Positions 1 through 64,000 of a stretch of DNA of 64,000 bases are shown here, one piece after another; within the stretch, counting starts at the first letter, position 1, and every line of letters starts with the position of its first letter. Origin of the DNA: Branchinecta lynchi. Taxonomy: Eukaryota; Arthropoda; Branchiopoda; Anostraca; Branchinectidae. The notes below the pieces were generated by a model. It saw only the letters and a program-made list of their open reading frames with translations, was not told where the DNA came from and did no database searches. The stretch lies in the NCBI GenBank assembly GCA_023053575.1, contig JAKZAP010000004.1, positions 6,367,572 through 6,431,571 on the forward strand, written 5' to 3'. The position numbers and the translations under genes were made by a program.

Positions 1-205
1 TTGTTTGCCCCTTAATTTACCCCCCCCCCCCCCCCACCCTTAAATGTAGGGCTACAGAGCCCATCTACGAACTCGACCTTACTCTTGGCTTAAAGAATCC
101 TCACACCAAGCTTCATCAAAATATCTCATTCCCTTCGAGAGTTATCGTGCTTACAGACTGACGGACAACTTTCGCGATGTCGTAGTTACCCCAAAAAGGC
201 TGTGA
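1..205 (-). repeat. Family A repeat, 5' part, inverted
   Basis: Read on the minus strand this is the left part of family A: the GTCCGTC-like run, CACGATAACTCTCGAAGGG, GATATTTTGATGAAGCTTGG, the G-run and TTAAGGGGCAAACAA. It is the only family A copy on the minus strand, and it is cut by the window edge. Confidence 0.8.
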
Positions 206-247
206 TGCTCAAGAATGTTGTCAGCCGTTTTATGAAAGTTCTGCATT

Positions 248-590
248 TTATTTCAAAGTCTCTACAGGATTCTTCACTTTAAAATTAGAAGTTAGGAAAG
301 AGTTACTCGCAGAACTAGGGAAACCAAGAAGAAATTTAGAGAATTTACTATAAGTAACTTTTAAAGCAGAAAGTCCAGAAGGATGGAAAGAAGAAAAGAA
401 AACAGATGAAAGAAGAATGTGAGGAAGTGCAATAGCCATATAAATAGAACCAAGAACATCTCTGCAATACATCCCCTGTAAACGAATAACAACACCGAAT
501 GCTCTTGTTATTTTTTCTTGCACATGTTAAATAAGGATAAGTATTAGAAGAATATGGGATTCCAAGATACATAACTTTCTCAACAGGGGT
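248..590 (-). pseudogene. Possible degenerate LINE reverse-transcriptase fragment
   Basis: The minus-strand frames read KITRAFGVVIRLQG and SIYMAIALPHILL, resembling the thumb region of LINE reverse transcriptases (KISRAxGxxxRLR, LYxSLIxPHL). A second frame gives KVMYLGIPYSS, like the YLGI motif just upstream. A frameshift separates them. This is inferred from motif order only. Confidence 0.35.
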
Positions 591-699
591 GAAAACAATC
601 CCCCCACCACAATCCAGGGACTTTGTCGCAACTAATCACAAAATAGTTAACACTTTTCTGAACTGATTAGACCCTTTTCGCCCAATCTAGATGCTAGCA

Positions 700-800
700 T
701 GTTAATGTTAGAATTGTGACATTGTAAAACGGATACGTCAGCTACGTTTTTTAGAGCTATATTTCGGCTGTTTTTGGCGAGGGTCCTTTTCGGGCTCAAG
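700..800 (-). repeat. Short interspersed repeat, GTAGCTGACGTATCC family
   Basis: On the minus strand this reads CCGAAATATAGCTCTAAAA, then CGTAGCTGACGTATCCG. Copies of the same unit lie at about 7296-7400, 14640-14775 and 16285-16385. It is too short to classify; a SINE or MITE remnant is possible. Confidence 0.5.
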
Positions 801-902
801 CCTCCTTAGTTGGAGAATGAACTTGTGTATTAATTCTTACATTGTTTTGTTGGAATCATAAGCAATGCCTCTTTTTTCTATTTATATCTGTTTTAGGGGA
901 AC

Positions 903-62091
<61,189 letters not shown>

Positions 62092-62212
62092 GTACGATTG
62101 TCTTCAAAGTATGGAGTAACACGACCTGTATCTCTTTTTCGGGAAAGGCGAGAGCGCTTTAAGCGCAGCGTTAATGTTACTCAGTGTAAATTCTGACAGT
62201 TTGTGCTGTTTT

Positions 62213-64000
62213 TATGGCACTTGCCCTTCGGCCAAGTGCCATATAGCGATCGTAATTTCTGTCGGTCTGTCCAGGCTTTGCGAGTTTGGGCACTTCCACA
62301 TAAGCTAAGACGATGAAACTTGGCAGGCATATGAGGGGCCCCAAATGATTAAGTTGGAAATAGTCACTTCCCCGATCCGATCATCGTGGGGGGGAGTGGA
62401 AGGAGGGGGAATCCGGAATCTTTTAGTATTTATAACTTTTGAACGGGTGATCGGATCTTAATGAAACTTGATATTTGAAAAGATGTCGTGCCTCAGACGA
62501 CCAACTTAAAATCCCAACCGGATCCGGTGACTTTCGGGGAGGAGCTTGAGGGGGCAACCGGAAAACTTGGGAAACGCTATGAGCGGAGGGATCGAGATGA
62601 AACTTGGTGGGAAGACACCAAGCAAAAAGTAGATACATCATTGATATAACCGAACCGGATTCGGGCACTGGGGGGAGTGGGGGTGGGGGGAGGGATTCTG
62701 GTGATCTCGCGAGTGTGGTACTTCCTGATGTACTAAGATGATTAAGCTGGGCTGGCGTATCAAGGACTCGAACAAATTGATGAGAATAGTCATTTACATG
62801 GTCAGACCATCTTGGGGGGAGTGAAGGGATAGGGAATCCGGAATCTAGTGGCATTCATAACTTTTGAACAGGCGATCCGATTTGAATGAAACTTCATAAG
62901 TGGAAAGAAGTGTCGTCTCCGATGTTCCGTGTCAAGTCCCGACCGGATCCAATACTTATGAGGGGAGTCGAAGGTGGCACCGGAATTTTCTTGAAACACT
63001 TAGCGTCGAGGATCAGGATTGAATTTGGTGGGAAGAACAAACATAAGCCCTAGATATGTTCTTGACAGAACTAGACCATATCGGGGCTCTTTAGGGGGAG
63101 TTGGAGGGGGTTTCCCAGAATTCCGGTGATCGTGAGTAAAAATACTTCCAGATGTGGTAAGGACGATGAAACTTTGCAGGCATATTAGTGAACCAATCAA
63201 ATAGTCTTAAGGACCTGACACAATGCCCTTGGAAAGCTTCCGTTTCTTGATCCGACCATTTTCGGTAGATTTAAGGGGAGAGTAATCAGGATATTACTGA
63301 TTTGTCTAGGTTGTGAACTGGTGGTCCGATCCGAGTAAAACTTTTTTGGTTATAAGAACTAATGACCTAGACAGGCAAGAGATGTCTACGAACCACGTGC
63401 GGCAATGGTCGGAAGAGTTGGAGGGGGGGGGGGGATCTGGAAACTTTGTGACAATGCAGAAAAATCAAACGAATGTACCGAATGGGATGCAACTTTGACA
63501 GTACCGATTTTGTGCGACCTAGCTTGTTTTTTACGGTTCAGACAGGATCCGGCCAGGGTAGAGGAGGATGAACCGGAAACCGGAAATTTGCAGATATGCT
63601 TTGATTGGACTCAAACTTGAAGAACGAGAAGAGGAGACAGATGTTCCCTAGATGACATAGTTTAGGGTCCGGACCGGATCTGAACACGGGAGGGGGGGGG
63701 GGGGTATTGTAGTTTCGCGAAAAGTGCCAGACTCTAGCGAAACTTGCTCCCGGTAAGAGAAAATGCTTTAGATGATCAGTTTATGTGTCTTGACCAAATT
63801 CGGCTCTGGTAGGGGGAATGTGAGGGGGACGAGTACCGGAAATATTGTGCCCTGACATTTGCTCTAGATGATCCGAGGTGACGCCGGGATTGCTGATCCT
63901 CGAGTGAAACTATATAGACATCCTATTTCTAAGTCCGATCCTAGGGGGATGAAGGGGGTCTTTTGTGACGTTCTCATCTACTTCCTTGTAACATCTACTC
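62213..64000 (+). repeat. Family B repeat, cut by the window end
   Basis: Left end TATGGCACTTGCCCTTCGGC then CAAGTGCCATATAGCGATCG, followed by more than ten modules (AATGAAACTTGATATT, ACCGGATCCGGTGAC, G-runs). It reaches the usual pre-terminal TCTCATCTACTTCCTTGTA at the window edge, so only a few tens of bases are missing. Confidence 0.86.

Overview
The window is animal nuclear DNA. It carries most of one gene, a Rho-associated coiled-coil kinase (ROCK), read on the + strand in 17 recognisable coding exons between 903 and 62091. Joined, these exons give about 1106 residues in one open frame: N-terminal segment, AGC-type kinase domain, hydrophobic motif, long coiled coil and Rho-binding segment. 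Length and exon order match animal ROCK up to just before the PH/C1 region, which must lie beyond position 64000. Long introns, invertebrate-type LINEs and a ROCK sequence that differs from the vertebrate ones suggest a non-vertebrate, probably marine, animal. The phylum cannot be settled from this window.

Layout. 1-896 holds upstream sequence with repeat fragments. 903-989 is the first coding exon. Introns 1-4 (990-20933) hold decayed LINE copies on the minus strand, copies of two large non-autonomous repeat families (called A and B here), several MITE-like elements and a nearly intact CR1-like LINE (17818-19977). Kinase exons lie at 11068, 15705, 20934, 25135 and 26969. Intron 5 contains a 1.3 kb foldback element nested in a family A repeat. 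Intron 7 (27129-40326) is the longest; it contains two hAT-type MITEs with 8-bp target duplications and a full-length two-ORF LINE (34718-40010) nested in a family B repeat. The coiled-coil exons (40327-62091) are separated by introns with a 116-117 bp minisatellite, another family B copy, several MITEs, a 5'-truncated LINE and a perfect 357-bp tandem duplication. The window ends inside another family B copy in the intron after exon 17.

No second cellular gene, tRNA, rRNA or CRISPR array was seen. The most notable points are: the foldback element with a 9-bp target duplication; the family B terminal hairpin with a compensatory base change between copies; a family A repeat that places an in-frame alternative splice donor 27 nt after ROCK exon 16; a GC-AG intron; a LINE ORF1 that joins a PHD finger to four CCCH zinc fingers; and a consistent sense orientation of 11 of 12 family A and B copies relative to ROCK.
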